A stretch of DNA of 64,000 nt from Rhynchopus euleeides (taxonomy: Eukaryota > Euglenozoa > Diplonemea > Diplonemida > Diplonemidae), in the NCBI GenBank assembly GCA_963210315.1, contig OY723285.1, positions 124,001 to 188,000 of the forward strand, written 5' to 3'. Of this stretch, positions 51,925 to 62,476 are shown piece after piece. A program made the position numbers and the translations under genes. The notes below the pieces were generated by a model. That model did not search any database, was not told the DNA's origin, and saw only the letters and a program-made list of their open reading frames with translations. The first letter of the stretch is position 1. Every line of letters starts with the position of its first letter.

Positions 51925-52162
51925 CGTATCCTTTCCTAACCCCCCCTCAGTGACACTGTGTGGTACCAAACGGTGGCACGAAAATTAGGTACCCCAATTC
52001 GGGCACCTGAGGTGCCCGGAATGGTGGAAAAGTGGGGTTCGATGGGTTTCCGGACCGATCTGGGGGGGTTTGGAGGGTTTACGGGGGCTTTGGGGCCTCT
52101 GCGCCGGTTTTTTGAAAAATCGTGTTTGTCCACGTAAAAGGGTGGCATTTGACCCCCCCTAG
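51925..52162. repeat. Right terminal inverted repeat of the DDE transposon
   Basis: Inverse of 49491-49720; long variant with ccacgtaaaagggtgg. Its outermost bases ccctaggg (52157-52164) were duplicated by insertion of the next element. Confidence 0.9.
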
Positions 52163-52164
52163 GG

Positions 52165-52791
52165 CAGTGATGTAGAAATACGGTCGGATACGGTGATTCT
52201 TCAAAATCGGGATACGGATACGGATACGGATACGGATACGTATCCGGATACGGGATACGCTCTGCCTACCAAAGTGGACCCAGCCCAGGTAAGCTGGTGC
52301 TAGGGGGTGTGGGCAGCTGCCCTTGTCGTTGGGTAACGTGCCCGTTGTGGAGCGGACACGTTGCTCTGCTATGTCCCTTCAGGGTGTGGTGTACACCCTC
52401 CTCCTCATCCCCTTGGGGGCACAGCCACGGATGATCCCAGACCCTCCCAGAAGGGGATGCAGCAGGCTCATGTCAGAGGCCAACATGCACTCAATCCGCT
52501 GCAGAACCTACGCATGACCGTCTTCTGCCCATTGGTCCCCTTGACCGTCCCCTGACCGCCACGTCCACCACGAGCATTCTTGGTGCAGCATTGGTTCCCG
52601 TCACCGTCTTCAGCACCGCCTGGCGACAGCCTTGGCGACGGCCTTCGTGTGGTGTGCCCGTCTGTACCCAAAGTACTCCCCCACCAAGTATATGGACCGT
52701 ATCCTGACCGTATCCTATCGATTTCTGGAAAATTTGGATACGGATACGGATACGGATACGGGTACGTATCCACCGTATCCTAACATCACTG
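52165..52791. mobile_element. Non-autonomous hAT-like element with 8-bp target duplication
   Basis: Ends cagtgatgt and acatcactg are perfect inverted repeats of the hAT type, flanked on both sides by ccctaggg (52157-52164 and 52792-52799), an 8-bp duplication as hAT transposases make. Sub-terminal regions carry tandem ggatac hexamers in opposite orientation at the two ends (about 52215-52260 and 52737-52780), plausible transposase binding arrays. There is no coding potential in the 627 bp. It landed exactly in the tip of the DDE transposon. Confidence 0.88.
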
Positions 52792-52799
52792 CCCTAGGG

Positions 52800-53959
52800 G
52801 GGGGGGGGGGGCTGCTTGACATATGCGATCGATGCTTCAACGTGCCGTGGAGCACGCGCCCCCCACTCAACCCATTCCTTCGTCTGGTCGGCACGGTGGC
52901 AACGGCTTCACCAAGCCTCCTCACTCTTTTTCTTTTGAGCTCCCTTTGTTCTTTGTTCTGCCCGGAGGGCGAGGCTGTCGACACAGACCCTGCCTTTGTT
53001 CGCTTGTTCGGATGATAAGGCACACGCATAACACAATACTGTTCGGGAATCACACACATTTGGTGGGTTACAGTAAAGAAGGTTCCCCGCCCGTTACCCG
53101 TTGTTTTCAGGCCGGGAGTTGCCTCCCCCCTCCCTAACACTTTCACCGGAGCTTCCGTTGGTGCACTTCCACACCGTTGAGCTGTGGCCGACTCCAGCGC
53201 TGCCTGCGTTCGGGAATCACGGACAGTGGTCAGCTTTTTGCCCCGGACACCCATCAGTTAAGGTTGCCAGCCACGCGCTGTGTTCTGCTTTTCCAACCTT
53301 CGACCCTGGTGTGTGCTACCCGAGGGTATGCAATGATGTGACGAACGACATACATGCATCGGGACCTTCGCTCAGAAGCGCGAAAATCCACAAAAGCGAG
53401 AAAATGCGAGCCGACTCACACTGGCTGCGGAGTGACACAGTTTCACACAGTGTGGCACGGAGCGAAGGCCCCCGTGTAATCCAAAGCAACAAAGATGCAA
53501 TCAAACGTGACATGGCTGCCACTGCAGAACTGCGAAATGCTCAGAGAATCAGCCTGTTGGGGGGGGAGGGAGTGGCTGGGTGGATACATCAAGTCGACAG
53601 CGGGCAGGTGGAGGGATATCCGCCACTCTGAGCGTGTTGCTGATGGTATCAGGAACACACGCAGGCACCTGCAGCGCGCAATTTCAACTCGACACACCAC
53701 AGCCTTGGGTGAATAAAAGTGACACCCCGCTTTGGTCTGCGCGTTTGCTTCCGGCATATTTTTCCCGTTGACGCTTCCACACTCTCCGAGCGTGAATGAG
53801 AAGCACAACGGTTTAAACAAAGCGCGTGAGAAATTTCGACCCACATTGAAACCTGCGGAAAAGCGATACAGAAGACAAAACGAAACAAGCAACAAAGATT
53901 CAAACGACGCGGAAACACAGCCACAGGTGCCGGGGAGCAGGAGGCGCTTCTGCCGTGCA
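52800..53959. other. Intergenic with one family-1 miniature element
   Basis: The start repeats the word cgatgcttcaacgtgccgtg of 46370. The family-1 element is at 53361-53472. A copy of cgttgacgcttccac lies at 53768. No gene recognised; the right part should be 3' untranslated region of the gene ending at 53960. Confidence 0.45.
53361..53472. mobile_element. Miniature inverted-repeat element, family 1, diverged copy
   Basis: Ends gggaccttcgctcagaagcg and acggagcgaaggcccc; inside, tgacacagtttcacaca corresponds to tgacacagtttgacaca of the 27889 copy. The middle differs and is longer. Confidence 0.7.
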
Positions 53960-56900
53960 TCACAGCAGCAGCTCTGCCACATCCCACAGCAGCAGCGCCC
54001 CGTCTGGGGACACCGTCGCCACGCGTGTCCCAGCGGGGGAGAAGGCCAAGCGCCTCACGGGACCTGTATGCCCGGAGAGCTGTGCCACCACTGCCCCCGT
54101 GCCTGCATCCCACACAGTTGCGGTGCCGACACCGGCACCGGCGATGAGGCACCCGTCAGGCGAGTGCTGCACGTCGAACAGCATCCCCGACGCATGCTGG
54201 AGTCGGAGGCGGTCGGCGCCTTCTGCCCACGGGCCGACGTGCACTGTCCCGTCGCCAGCACCACGGAGAAGCTCCTGCCCGTCAGGGGAGAAGGAGAGGG
54301 CGACGACACGCCGCCACGGTGTGACGACCTTGGCATCCCACTGCCCGTTGTCCACAGCCATCACACGCGCAACGTCTCCGGTCACGTCGTGTCCTGTGAT
54401 AGTCGCGATGCGTGTGCTGTCGGGCGCGAAGGCCACGTCGCGCACGGGCTGCCATATCACCAGGATCGGGCGCCCCCCACCCGCAGCATCGTGCAGCGGT
54501 GTCATGTGCCCAGCCCGGCCTGCGGCAACGACAATGCGCCCGTCGGGGGAGAAGCGCACACGCCGCACAGCGGCAGCCTCCTGAGTGTCGGTCTCCAGCT
54601 GCAGCAGTGCCTCCCCTGTCGTGGCGTTGCACACAACCACACGTCCGCCGCCGCCGCCAACAGCGACACGTCCGCCATCAGGGGAGAAGGCTATGTCGTG
54701 TGCCGCAAAGTCCACACAGGCGAGCACACGCGCAAACTTGCCTGTAGCAGCGGTGAAGACGCGTGCGATGCCGTCGCTGCTGCCCACAACAACCTCGCGT
54801 GAGTCGGGCGAGTAGGCGACGCTCAGTGGGTTGGCAGGGTGCAGCACACGCAGTAGGCAGCGGCGGCCTGCAGCTGACGGGCAACTCCCCGGTGCCAGCG
54901 CGGCAGGGCACACGGGAGGCGGAGTCTGTGGTGAAGGCGTCGGCGGTGCCAGTGTGGCTGGTGCAGGAGTCAGCGGTGCCGGTGTTGGTGGCGCAGGTGT
55001 TGCCGGTGCAGGTGTTGGTGGCGCCGGAGTCGGTGGCGCAGGTGTGGGCGGTGACGGTGTTGGTGGCGCGGGTGTCGGCGGTGCAGGTGTCGGCGGTGAC
55101 GGTGTCGGTGGAGCTGGAGTAGGCGGTGCCGGTGTCGGCGGCGCAGGTGTTGGCGGTGCAGGCGTCGGCGGTGACGGTGTGGGTGGCGCAGGTGTCGGCG
55201 GTGACGGTGTCGGCGGCGCAGGTGTTGGCGGTGCCCGTGTCGGCGGTGACGGTGTGGGCGGTGATGGTGTCGGTGGCGCTGGAGTCGGTGGCGCAGGTGT
55301 TGGCGGTGCCGGTGTCGGTGGCGCTGGAGTCGGTGGCGCGGGTGTCGGCGGTGACGGTGTCGGAGGCGCAGGTGTCGGCGGTGACGGTGTGGGCGGCGCT
55401 GGAGTCGGCGGCGCCGGAGTTGGCGGTGACGGTGTCGGTGGCGCTGGAGTCGGTGGCGCGGGTGTCGGCGGTGACGGTGTCGGTGGCGCAGGTGTTGGCG
55501 GTGGCGGTGTCGGTGGCGCTGGAGTCGGTGGCGCAGGTGTCGGCGGTGACGGTGTGGGCGGCGCTGGAGTCGGCGGCGCCGGAGTTGGCGGTGACGGTGT
55601 CGGTGGCGCTGGAGTCGGTGGCGCGGGTGTCGGCGGTGACGGTGTCGGTGGCGCAGGTGTTGGCGGTGCCGGTGTCGGTGGCGCTGGAGTCGGTGGCGCA
55701 GGTGTCGGCGGTGACGGTGTGGGTGGCGCGGGTGTCGGCGGTGAAGGTGTCGGCGGCGCAGGTGTTGGCGGTGCGGGTGTCGGCGGCGCCGGAGTTGGCG
55801 GTGACGGTGTGGGCGGCGCTGGAGTCGGCGGTGACGGTGTCGGTGGCGCAGGTGTTGGCGGTGCCGGTGTCGGTGGCGCTGGAGTCGGTGGCGCAGGTGT
55901 CGGCGGTGACGGTGTGGGTGGCGCGGGTGTCGGCGGTGAAGGTGTCGGCGGCGCAGGTGTTGGCGGTGCGGGTGTCGGCGGCGCCGGAGTTGGCGGTGAC
56001 GGTGTGGGCGGCGCTGGAGTCGGCGGTGACGGTGTCGGTGGCGCAGGTGTTGGCGGTGCCGGTGTCGGTGGCGCTGGAGTCGGTGGCGCAGGTGTCGGCG
56101 GTGACGGTGTGGGTGGCGCGGGTGTCGGCGGTGAAGGTGTCGGCGGCGCAGGTGTCGGCGGTGACGGTGTGGGTGGCGCGGGTGTCGGCGGTGAAGGTGT
56201 CGGCGGCGCAGGTGTTGGCGGTGCGGGTGTCGGCGGCGCCGGAGTTGGCGGTGACGGTGTGGGCGGCGCTGGAGTCGGCGGTGACGGTGTCGGTGGCGCA
56301 GGTGTTGGCGGTGCCGGTGTCGGTGGCGCTGGAGTCGGTGGCGCGGGTGTCGGCGGTGATGGTGTCGGAGGCGCAGGTGTCGGCGGTGACGGTGTGGGCG
56401 GCGCTGGAGTCGGCGGCGCCGGAGTTGGCGGTGACGGTGTCAGTGGCGCTGGAGTCGGTGGCGCGGGTGTCGGCGGTGACGGTGTCGGCGGCGCAGGTGT
56501 CGGCGGTGCCGGTGTCGGCGGTGACGGTGTGGGCGGTGACGGTGTCGGCGGCGCAGGTGTTGGCGGTGCCGGTGTCGGCGGTGACGGTGTGGGCGGCGCT
56601 GGAGTCGGCGGCGCCGGAGTTGGCGGTGACGGTGTCGGTGGCGCTGGAGTCGGTGGCGCGGGTGTCGGCGGTGACGGTGTCGGCGGCGCAGGTGTCGGCG
56701 GTGCCGGTGTTGGCGGTGCCGGTGTCGGCGGTGACGGTGTGGGCGGTGACGGTGTCGGCGGCGCAGGTGTTGGCGGTGCCGGTGTCGGCGGTGACGGTGT
56801 GGGCGGCGCTGGAGTCGGCGGCGCCGGAGTTGGCGGTGACGGTGTCGGTGGCGCTGGAGTCGGTGGCGCGGGTGTCGGCGGTGACGGTGTCGGCGGCGCA

Positions 56901-59900
56901 GGTGTCGGCGGTGCCGGTGTTGGCGGTGCCGGTGTCGGCGGTGACGGTGTGGGCGGTGACGGTGTCGGTGGCGCTGGAGTCGGTGGCGCAGGTGTCGGCG
57001 GTGACGGTGTGGGTGGCGCGGGTGTCGGCGGTGAAGGTGTCGGCGGCGCAGGTGTCGGCGGTGACGGTGTGGGTGGCGCGGGTGTCGGCGGTGAAGGTGT
57101 CGGCGGCGCAGGTGTTGGCGGTGCGGGTGTCGGCGGCGCCGGAGTTGGCGGTGACGGTGTGGGCGGCGCTGGAGTCGGCGGTGACGGTGTCGGTGGCGCA
57201 GGTGTTGGCGGTGCCGGTGTCGGTGGCGCTGGAGTCGGTGGCGCGGGTGTCGGCGGTGATGGTGTCGGAGGCGCAGGTGTCGGCGGTGACGGTGTGGGCG
57301 GCGCTGGAGTCGGCGGCGCCGGAGTTGGCGGTGACGGTGTCAGTGGCGCTGGAGTCGGTGGCGCGGGTGTCGGCGGTGACGGTGTCGGCGGCGCAGGTGT
57401 CGGCGGTGCCGGTGTCGGCGGTGACGGTGTGGGCGGTGACGGTGTCGGCGGCGCAGGTGTTGGCGGTGCCGGTGTCGGCGGTGACGGTGTGGGCGGCGCT
57501 GGAGTCGGCGGCGCCGGAGTTGGCGGTGACGGTGTCGGTGGCGCTGGAGTCGGTGGCGCGGGTGTCGGCGGTGACGGTGTCGGCGGCGCAGGTGTCGGCG
57601 GTGCCGGTGTTGGCGGTGCCGGTGTCGGCGGTGACGGTGTGGGCGGTGACGGTGTCGGCGGCGCAGGTGTTGGCGGTGCCGGTGTCGGCGGTGACGGTGT
57701 GGGCGGCGCTGGAGTCGGCGGCGCCGGAGTTGGCGGTGACGGTGTCGGTGGCGCTGGAGTCGGTGGCGCGGGTGTCGGCGGTGACGGTGTCGGCGGCGCA
57801 GGTGTCGGCGGTGCCGGTGTTGGCGGTGCCGGTGTCGGCGGTGACGGTGTGGGCGGTGACGGTGTCGGTGGCGCTGGAGTCGGTGGCGCAGGTGTCGGCG
57901 GTGACGGTGTGGGTGGCGCGGGTGTCGGCGGTGAAGGTGTCGGCGGCGCAGGTGTCGGCGGTGACGGTGTGGGTGGCGCGGGTGTCGGCGGTGAAGGTGT
58001 CGGCGGCGCAGGTGTTGGCGGTGCGGGTGTCGGCGGCGCCGGAGTTGGCGGTGACGGTGTGGGCGGCGCTGGAGTCGGCGGTGACGGTGTCGGTGGCGCA
58101 GGTGTTGGCGGTGCCGGTGTCGGTGGCGCTGGAGTCGGTGGCGCGGGTGTCGGCGGTGATGGTGTCGGAGGCGCAGGTGTCGGCGGTGACGGTGTGGGCG
58201 GCGCTGGAGTCGGCGGCGCCGGAGTTGGCGGTGACGGTGTCAGTGGCGCTGGAGTCGGTGGCGCGGGTGTCGGCGGTGACGGTGTCGGCGGCGCAGGTGT
58301 CGGCGGTGCCGGTGTCGGCGGTGACGGTGTGGGCGGTGACGGTGTCGGCGGCGCAGGTGTTGGCGGTGCCGGTGTCGGCGGTGACGGTGTGGGCGGCGCT
58401 GGAGTCGGCGGCGCCGGAGTTGGCGGTGACGGTGTCGGTGGCGCTGGAGTCGGTGGCGCGGGTGTCGGCGGTGACGGTGTCGGCGGCGCAGGTGTCGGCG
58501 GTGCCGGTGTTGGCGGTGCCGGTGTCGGCGGTGACGGTGTGGGCGGTGACGGTGTCGGCGGCGCAGGTGTTGGCGGTGCCGGTGTCGGCGGTGACGGTGT
58601 GGGCGGCGCTGGAGTCGGCGGCGCCGGAGTTGGCGGTGACGGTGTCGGTGGCGCTGGAGTCGGTGGCGCGGGTGTCGGCGGTGACGGTGTCGGCGGCGCA
58701 GGTGTCGGCGGTGCCGGTGTTGGCGGTGCCGGTGTCGGCGGTGACGGTGTGGGCGGTGACGGTGTCGGTGGCGCTGGAGTCGGTGGCGCAGGTGTCGGCG
58801 GTGACGGTGTGGGTGGCGCGGGTGTCGGCGGTGAAGGTGTCGGCGGCGCAGGTGTCGGCGGTGACGGTGTGGGTGGCGCGGGTGTCGGCGGTGAAGGTGT
58901 CGGCGGCGCAGGTGTTGGCGGTGCGGGTGTCGGCGGCGCCGGAGTTGGCGGTGACGGTGTGGGCGGCGCTGGAGTCGGCGGTGACGGTGTCGGTGGCGCA
59001 GGTGTTGGCGGTGCCGGTGTCGGTGGCGCTGGAGTCGGTGGCGCGGGTGTCGGCGGTGATGGTGTCGGAGGCGCAGGTGTCGGCGGTGACGGTGTGGGCG
59101 GCGCTGGAGTCGGCGGCGCCGGAGTTGGCGGTGACGGTGTCAGTGGCGCTGGAGTCGGTGGCGCGGGTGTCGGCGGTGACGGTGTCGGCGGCGCAGGTGT
59201 CGGCGGTGCCGGTGTCGGCGGTGACGGTGTGGGCGGTGACGGTGTCGGCGGCGCAGGTGTTGGCGGTGCCGGTGTCGGCGGTGACGGTGTGGGCGGCGCT
59301 GGAGTCGGCGGCGCCGGAGTTGGCGGTGACGGTGTCGGTGGCGCTGGAGTCGGTGGCGCGGGTGTCGGCGGTGACGGTGTCGGCGGCGCAGGTGTCGGCG
59401 GTGCCGGTGTTGGCGGTGCCGGTGTCGGCGGTGACGGTGTGGGCGGTGACGGTGTCGGCGGCGCAGGTGTTGGCGGTGCCGGTGTCGGCGGTGACGGTGT
59501 GGGCGGCGCTGGAGTCGGCGGCGCCGGAGTTGGCGGTGACGGTGTCGGTGGCGCTGGAGTCGGTGGCGCGGGTGTCGGCGGTGACGGTGTCGGCGGCGCA
59601 GGTGTCGGCGGTGCCGGTGTTGGCGGTGCCGGTGTCGGCGGTGACGGTGTGGGCGGTGACGGTGTCGGTGGCGCTGGAGTCGGTGGCGCAGGTGTTGGCG
59701 GTGATGGTGTCGGCGGCGCTGGAGTCGGCGGCGCCGGAGTTGGCGGTGACGGTGTGGGCGGCGCGGGTGTTGGCGGTGCAGGCGTCGGCGGTGCCGGTGT
59801 CGGTGGCGCGGGTGTCGGCGGCGACGGTGTTGGTGGTGCCGGAGTCGGCGGTGCAGGTGCTGGTGGCGCAGGTGTCGGGGCAGCTGTCTGCTGCTTAATA

Positions 59901-60856
59901 TCCCACAGCAGGATGGTGCCACGCGTGTAGCCACCCGATACAACATAGTCTTGCGAGTCCTTTGTCACCCAGTCCACACTGATGCTCGTGGAGGCATCTG
60001 TCTCGTACTTATACAGGAGGTCACCCGACTCCACACTGTAGAAAGCTAGCAAGTATCCTTCGCACGCCAGCGCAACAACCTTCGAGTCAGGGGAGAATAC
60101 AGCATCGTTGATCCGTTGACCCGGCAACAGGGTGTGCCGAGCACCGTAGTCGTTACTCTGCGCGTCGTAGAGCACTGCCTTCTTGTCATCCTCACCCACC
60201 GACACGAGATGTGCCCCGTCAGGCGACACCGACACACCCGACACATACGACACCCCAGCATGCTCTGTCTTTGTCGCAATGTCTTGCCCCGACACCGCGT
60301 CCCACACCACCACGAGGCCACCCCCGCTGCTGATGATCCTTGTGCCGTCTGCACTGTATGCGAGCCCACGTGTGTCGACACCAAATGGCAACGTCAGCAG
60401 CACAGAACCATCCGCAGCATCCCGCACACAGACGTCGCCACTCTGGTGCCCGGAAGCGATGCGTGTCCCGTCAGGAGAGTACGCTACACTGCGCACAGAG
60501 CCTCTCGTTGAGTCGCGCCACACCTCCCCACCCGTCGCAAGGTTCACCATCGCCACGCCCTGTGTGAATGCTGCGACAGCTGCGAAGCCCCCGTCTGGCG
60601 AGAAGCGCACGTCGTACACAAAAAAGTAGGATGGGGTCGTCACAGGCTCGGTCCAAAGGCCAGTCGCATAGAGCCGCATCCCAGGCTTGCTTTGAAGGCT
60701 GACGGCAAGCCTGCTCCCGTCTGCAGACAGCGTGGTGGACCACAGGTTGTAGTTACCCAGCCCCAGCGTCACCAGCTGGTTGCACTCCGGGCTGGTGCCG
60801 AACGGGCAGGCGGCACCGAGGCAAAGCGATGACAGCAGCGCTGCGAGGGATGCCAT
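53960..60856 (-). CDS. Giant secreted protein: WD40 propeller - PTP repeat spacer - WD40 propeller
   Basis: 2,298 residues from ATG 60856, chosen because a signal peptide ([20 protein letters not shown]) starts there; the frame is open further upstream without support. Residues about 30-330 form a WD40-like propeller ([38 protein letters not shown]). Residues about 335-1980 are repeats of PPTPA and PPTPS in 5-residue steps, a rigid, probably O-glycosylated rod. Residues about 2000-2298 form a second propeller ([37 protein letters not shown]). There is no membrane anchor after the signal peptide, so it should be secreted or held to the surface by partners. WD40 propellers outside the cytosol are uncommon. 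The frame is intact through 5 kb of repeats, since every repeat step is a multiple of three bases. Confidence 0.88.
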   Translation of the reverse strand: MASLAALLSSLCLGAACPFGTSPECNQLVTLGLGNYNLWSTTLSADGSRLAVSLQSKPGMRLYATGLWTEPVTTPSYFFVYDVRFSPDGGFAAVAAFTQGVAMVNLATGGEVWRDSTRGSVRSVAYSPDGTRIASGHQSGDVCVRDAADGSVLLTLPFGVDTRGLAYSADGTRIISSGGGLVVVWDAVSGQDIATKTEHAGVSYVSGVSVSPDGAHLVSVGEDDKKAVLYDAQSNDYGARHTLLPGQRINDAVFSPDSKVVALACEGYLLAFYSVESGDLLYKYETDASTSISVDWVTKDSQDYVVSGGYTRGTILLWDIKQQTAAPTPAPPAPAPPTPAPPTPSPPTPAPPTPAPPTPAPPTPAPPTPSPPTPAPPTPAPPTPSPPTPAPPTPAPPTPSPPTPSPPTPAPPTPAPPTPAPPTPSPPTPAPPTPAPPTPSPPTPAPPTPAPPTPSPPTPAPPTPAPPTPSPPTPSPPTPAPPTPAPPTPAPPTPSPPTPAPPTPAPPTPSPPTPAPPTPAPPTPSPPTPAPPTPAPPTPSPPTPSPPTPAPPTPAPPTPSPPTPAPPTPAPLTPSPPTPAPPTPAPPTPSPPTPAPPTPSPPTPAPPTPAPPTPAPPTPAPPTPSPPTPAPPTPSPPTPAPPTPAPPTPAPPTPSPPTPAPPTPSPPTPAPPTPSPPTPAPPTPSPPTPAPPTPAPPTPSPPTPSPPTPAPPTPAPPTPAPPTPSPPTPAPPTPAPPTPSPPTPAPPTPAPPTPSPPTPAPPTPAPPTPSPPTPSPPTPAPPTPAPPTPAPPTPSPPTPAPPTPAPPTPSPPTPAPPTPAPPTPSPPTPAPPTPAPPTPSPPTPSPPTPAPPTPAPPTPSPPTPAPPTPAPLTPSPPTPAPPTPAPPTPSPPTPAPPTPSPPTPAPPTPAPPTPAPPTPAPPTPSPPTPAPPTPSPPTPAPPTPAPPTPAPPTPSPPTPAPPTPSPPTPAPPTPSPPTPAPPTPSPPTPAPPTPAPPTPSPPTPSPPTPAPPTPAPPTPAPPTPSPPTPAPPTPAPPTPSPPTPAPPTPAPPTPSPPTPAPPTPAPPTPSPPTPSPPTPAPPTPAPPTPAPPTPSPPTPAPPTPAPPTPSPPTPAPPTPAPPTPSPPTPAPPTPAPPTPSPPTPSPPTPAPPTPAPPTPSPPTPAPPTPAPLTPSPPTPAPPTPAPPTPSPPTPAPPTPSPPTPAPPTPAPPTPAPPTPAPPTPSPPTPAPPTPSPPTPAPPTPAPPTPAPPTPSPPTPAPPTPSPPTPAPPTPSPPTPAPPTPSPPTPAPPTPAPPTPSPPTPSPPTPAPPTPAPPTPAPPTPSPPTPAPPTPAPPTPSPPTPAPPTPAPPTPSPPTPAPPTPAPPTPSPPTPSPPTPAPPTPAPPTPAPPTPSPPTPAPPTPAPPTPSPPTPAPPTPAPPTPSPPTPAPPTPAPPTPSPPTPSPPTPAPPTPAPPTPSPPTPAPPTPAPLTPSPPTPAPPTPAPPTPSPPTPAPPTPSPPTPAPPTPAPPTPAPPTPAPPTPSPPTPAPPTPSPPTPAPPTPAPPTPAPPTPSPPTPAPPTPSPPTPAPPTPSPPTPAPPTPSPPTPAPPTPAPPTPAPPTPAPPTPSPPTPAPPTPSPPTPAPPTPAPPTPAPPTPSPPTPAPPTPSPPTPAPPTPAPPTPAPPTPAPPTPSPPTPAPPTPSPPTPAPPTPAPPTPAPPTPSPPTPAPPTPSPPTPAPPTPAPPTPAPPTPAPPTPSPPTPAPPTPAPPTPSPPTPAPPTPAPPTPSPPTPAPPTPAPPTPPPPTPAPPTPSPPTPAPPTPAPPTPSPPTPAPPTPAPPTPSPPTPAPPTPSPPTPAPPTPAPPTPAPPTPAPPTPAPPTPSPPTPSPPTRAPPTPAPPTPSPPTPAPPTPSPPTPAPPTPAPPTPAPPTPAPPTPSPPTPAPPTPAPPTPSPPTPAPPTPAPPTPAPATPAPPTPAPLTPAPATLAPPTPSPQTPPPVCPAALAPGSCPSAAGRRCLLRVLHPANPLSVAYSPDSREVVVGSSDGIARVFTAATGKFARVLACVDFAAHDIAFSPDGGRVAVGGGGGRVVVCNATTGEALLQLETDTQEAAAVRRVRFSPDGRIVVAAGRAGHMTPLHDAAGGGRPILVIWQPVRDVAFAPDSTRIATITGHDVTGDVARVMAVDNGQWDAKVVTPWRRVVALSFSPDGQELLRGAGDGTVHVGPWAEGADRLRLQHASGMLFDVQHSPDGCLIAGAGVGTATVWDAGTGAVVAQLSGHTGPVRRLAFSPAGTRVATVSPDGALLLWDVAELLL
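54915..59890 (-). repeat. 5-kb array of 15-bp [10 protein letters not shown] coding repeats with 900-bp higher-order units
   Basis: The 15-bp step encodes Pro-Pro-Thr-Pro-Ala/Ser. From about 56061 to 59690 the sequence repeats with an exact 900-bp (300-residue) period: for instance the 60-base rows starting 56341, 57241, 58141 and 59041 are identical. Within a unit there is also a 210-bp sub-period (56581 and 56791). The left part (54915-56060) is related but less regular. The plus strand is very rich in GG pairs. Confidence 0.95.
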
Positions 60857-61049
60857 GCTTGTGATCCCCCACCCCTTGAGGGCAAGCCTGCCCTGCCTTG
60901 CCCTGCCTTGCTTTTGAGGCGATCTACCTGTGTGGGTGGTGCGTTGGGGGTGGAGCAAATGGCACACTGCGGGCCAACCGATTGCGACTGTGAGGCACAC
61001 ACATCGAGAGTGCTGTGAAGGAGTGCGCGAGGAGGGTCCGCAGGAGCAG

Positions 61050-61505
61050 ATGACGCAGTGGGCGAAGGGGGCTGCACTCCTCCTAGAAGAAGACGACCCT
61101 CCGCAAGAGGAAGGCGAAAGCGCTGACCCGCGGAGGACACGTCGCTACAACAGAAAGATGAAGCCAGGGCACTGGCCAAGAAGCATGCCTCTGATGCACA
61201 CAAATATGCTCACGAAGAAGAGGAATCGCCAGCGGCCGCAACTGGTGGGCTTACTCCGAGCAGGCACGTGGGCGGGGTCGCCAAAGAAGGTGGTGCCCAG
61301 TGCTGGGAAAGACATCCGGAACTTCTTCCCCGTGAAAAGATCCGCACCCAGCACGAATCCGGCTGCAACGCCTACCGAAGGAAGCGCCGAGGAGCCTGCT
61401 GCTGCTACGCCCGTCAGAACACCTGCTCCGAAAGAGTCACCTGCCGCATCAAAACGGCCCTGTGAAGAGCATGCCATTGATGTCGATGGGGGAGGACAGG
61501 GGTGA
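61050..61505 (+). CDS. Possible small basic protein with PCNA-binding-like motif
   Basis: A 151-residue frame from ATG 61050 ([16 protein letters not shown]). It has an acidic patch, a basic middle and the segment [12 protein letters not shown], which resembles a PIP box (hydrophobic residue, two residues, then Phe-Phe, followed by basic residues) although the first Gln is missing. The tail is Ala/Pro/Glu-rich and disordered. It is divergent from the 2,298-residue gene and has the opposite orientation to all secure genes. Domain evidence is weak; it may be a chance frame or a fragment of a replication-associated or element-encoded protein. Confidence 0.3.
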   Translation: MTQWAKGAALLLEEDDPPQEEGESADPRRTRRYNRKMKPGHWPRSMPLMHTNMLTKKRNRQRPQLVGLLRAGTWAGSPKKVVPSAGKDIRNFFPVKRSAPSTNPAATPTEGSAEEPAAATPVRTPAPKESPAASKRPCEEHAIDVDGGGQG

Positions 61506-62040
61506 AGGTGACGTTGGTAGATGGCAATCACAGGACATGCTACGTGGCATGCGTCAGAGAGAGAGAGGACAAAGGGCAACATGGTTGGAGGGCTTGGGAG
61601 AGTGCTGTCTGCAATCACCGGGTCATCCTGGGCAGTCGCACTTCAGACGCAGTGCACGCTGCCTCCAACCAGCAGGGTCAGGAGGTGCTGTGCTGGGAGG
61701 CAACGAGCAAGGCAATTGCACGGCAAACACGCAAGCAGAAGAACCTACAGTTCCTGGACATTGTGCCGATGCAACCCACCCTTCCCCCACCCCGACAAAA
61801 GACTGCCAACAAACCGGATGCTGCAACTCGGAATCCCACCTGTCCCTCCCCCCCCCCCCCCTCCTCGGATCAGCCCTGGCAACCTAAGGTGGCTGTGGGA
61901 TTGAATACACAGCCTGTCAGAGGCGGTGATAATCAGGTAAACCCCCCTCACTACTATTGTTTACCTACAGGTATTGTTTACATAAAATTATTTACATGGA
62001 TTGTTTACATCCGATTATTATTTACGTGCAATTATTTTAT
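61506..62040. other. Gene-free stretch ending in an AT-rich tract
   Basis: No gene recognised. From about 61950 the composition turns AT-rich with repeated ttgtttac and tatttac words up to the interleaved inverted repeats at 62041; this may be the outer edge of the retroelement that begins to the right. Confidence 0.45.
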
Positions 62041-62405
62041 TTTTTACGCACACGACTTTCGCGCGGAAAGTGTCATTCAGCTCTGCCAAACGTGCTCTAC
62101 ACACCACCCCCTTCATCAGGCAAGTGGGTTTGTAAGTGTGTGTGGAAGCGTCAACGCATCAAACGAAGTATCAACAGTAGAGAAAGAGCGGCAGAGTTGA
62201 AGTGACTAAAAATAAATGTGCGTTGACGCTTCCACACACACTTACAAACCCACTTGCCTGATGAAGGGGGTGGTGTGTAGAGCACGTTTGGCAGAGCTGA
62301 ATGACACTTTCCGCGCGAAAGTCGTGTGCGTAAAAAGTGTCACTTCAACTCTGCCGCTCTTTCTCTACTGTTGATACTTCGTGTGATGCGTTGACGCTTC
62401 CACAC
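62041..62405. repeat. Interleaved inverted repeats (X-Y-X'-Y') at a retroelement 3' end
   Basis: X (62041-62157) is repeated inverted at 62219-62335; Y (62161-62206) is repeated inverted at about 62338-62382; the end of X' recurs at 62384-62403 (tgatgcgttgacgcttccac). The arms are identical at nearly every base. The block begins 72 nt after the polymerase stop codon, the same spacing at which repeats B1-A2-B2 begin in the complete element, so it is probably the terminal structure of this second retroelement family. Confidence 0.85.
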
Positions 62406-62476
62406 CCAGGACCCTCTTCCGGAGGGACGTGCTCGTGCACCGGTTGGTCATGTAATCATACGGTGCCGAGTGCGGG

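Larger units (their letters stand above)
49491..52162 (-). mobile_element. DDE transposon with about 235-bp terminal inverted repeats
   Basis: 2.67 kb, one transposase gene, outermost motif tag followed by G and tcaaatg at each end. The right end keeps ccacccttttacgtgg, absent from the left. No clear target duplication can be read at the left because of a poly-G run. The same family supplied the fold-back element at 24200-25353. Confidence 0.88.

Noticed and set aside
54831..59930. A 1,699-residue plus-strand frame of [14 protein letters not shown] type, and another of 1,590 residues
   Set aside because: They are shadows of the PTP array: a 15-bp stop-free repeat leaves several frames open on both strands. 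The minus frame continues into two globular propellers and a signal peptide; the plus frames end when the array ends.
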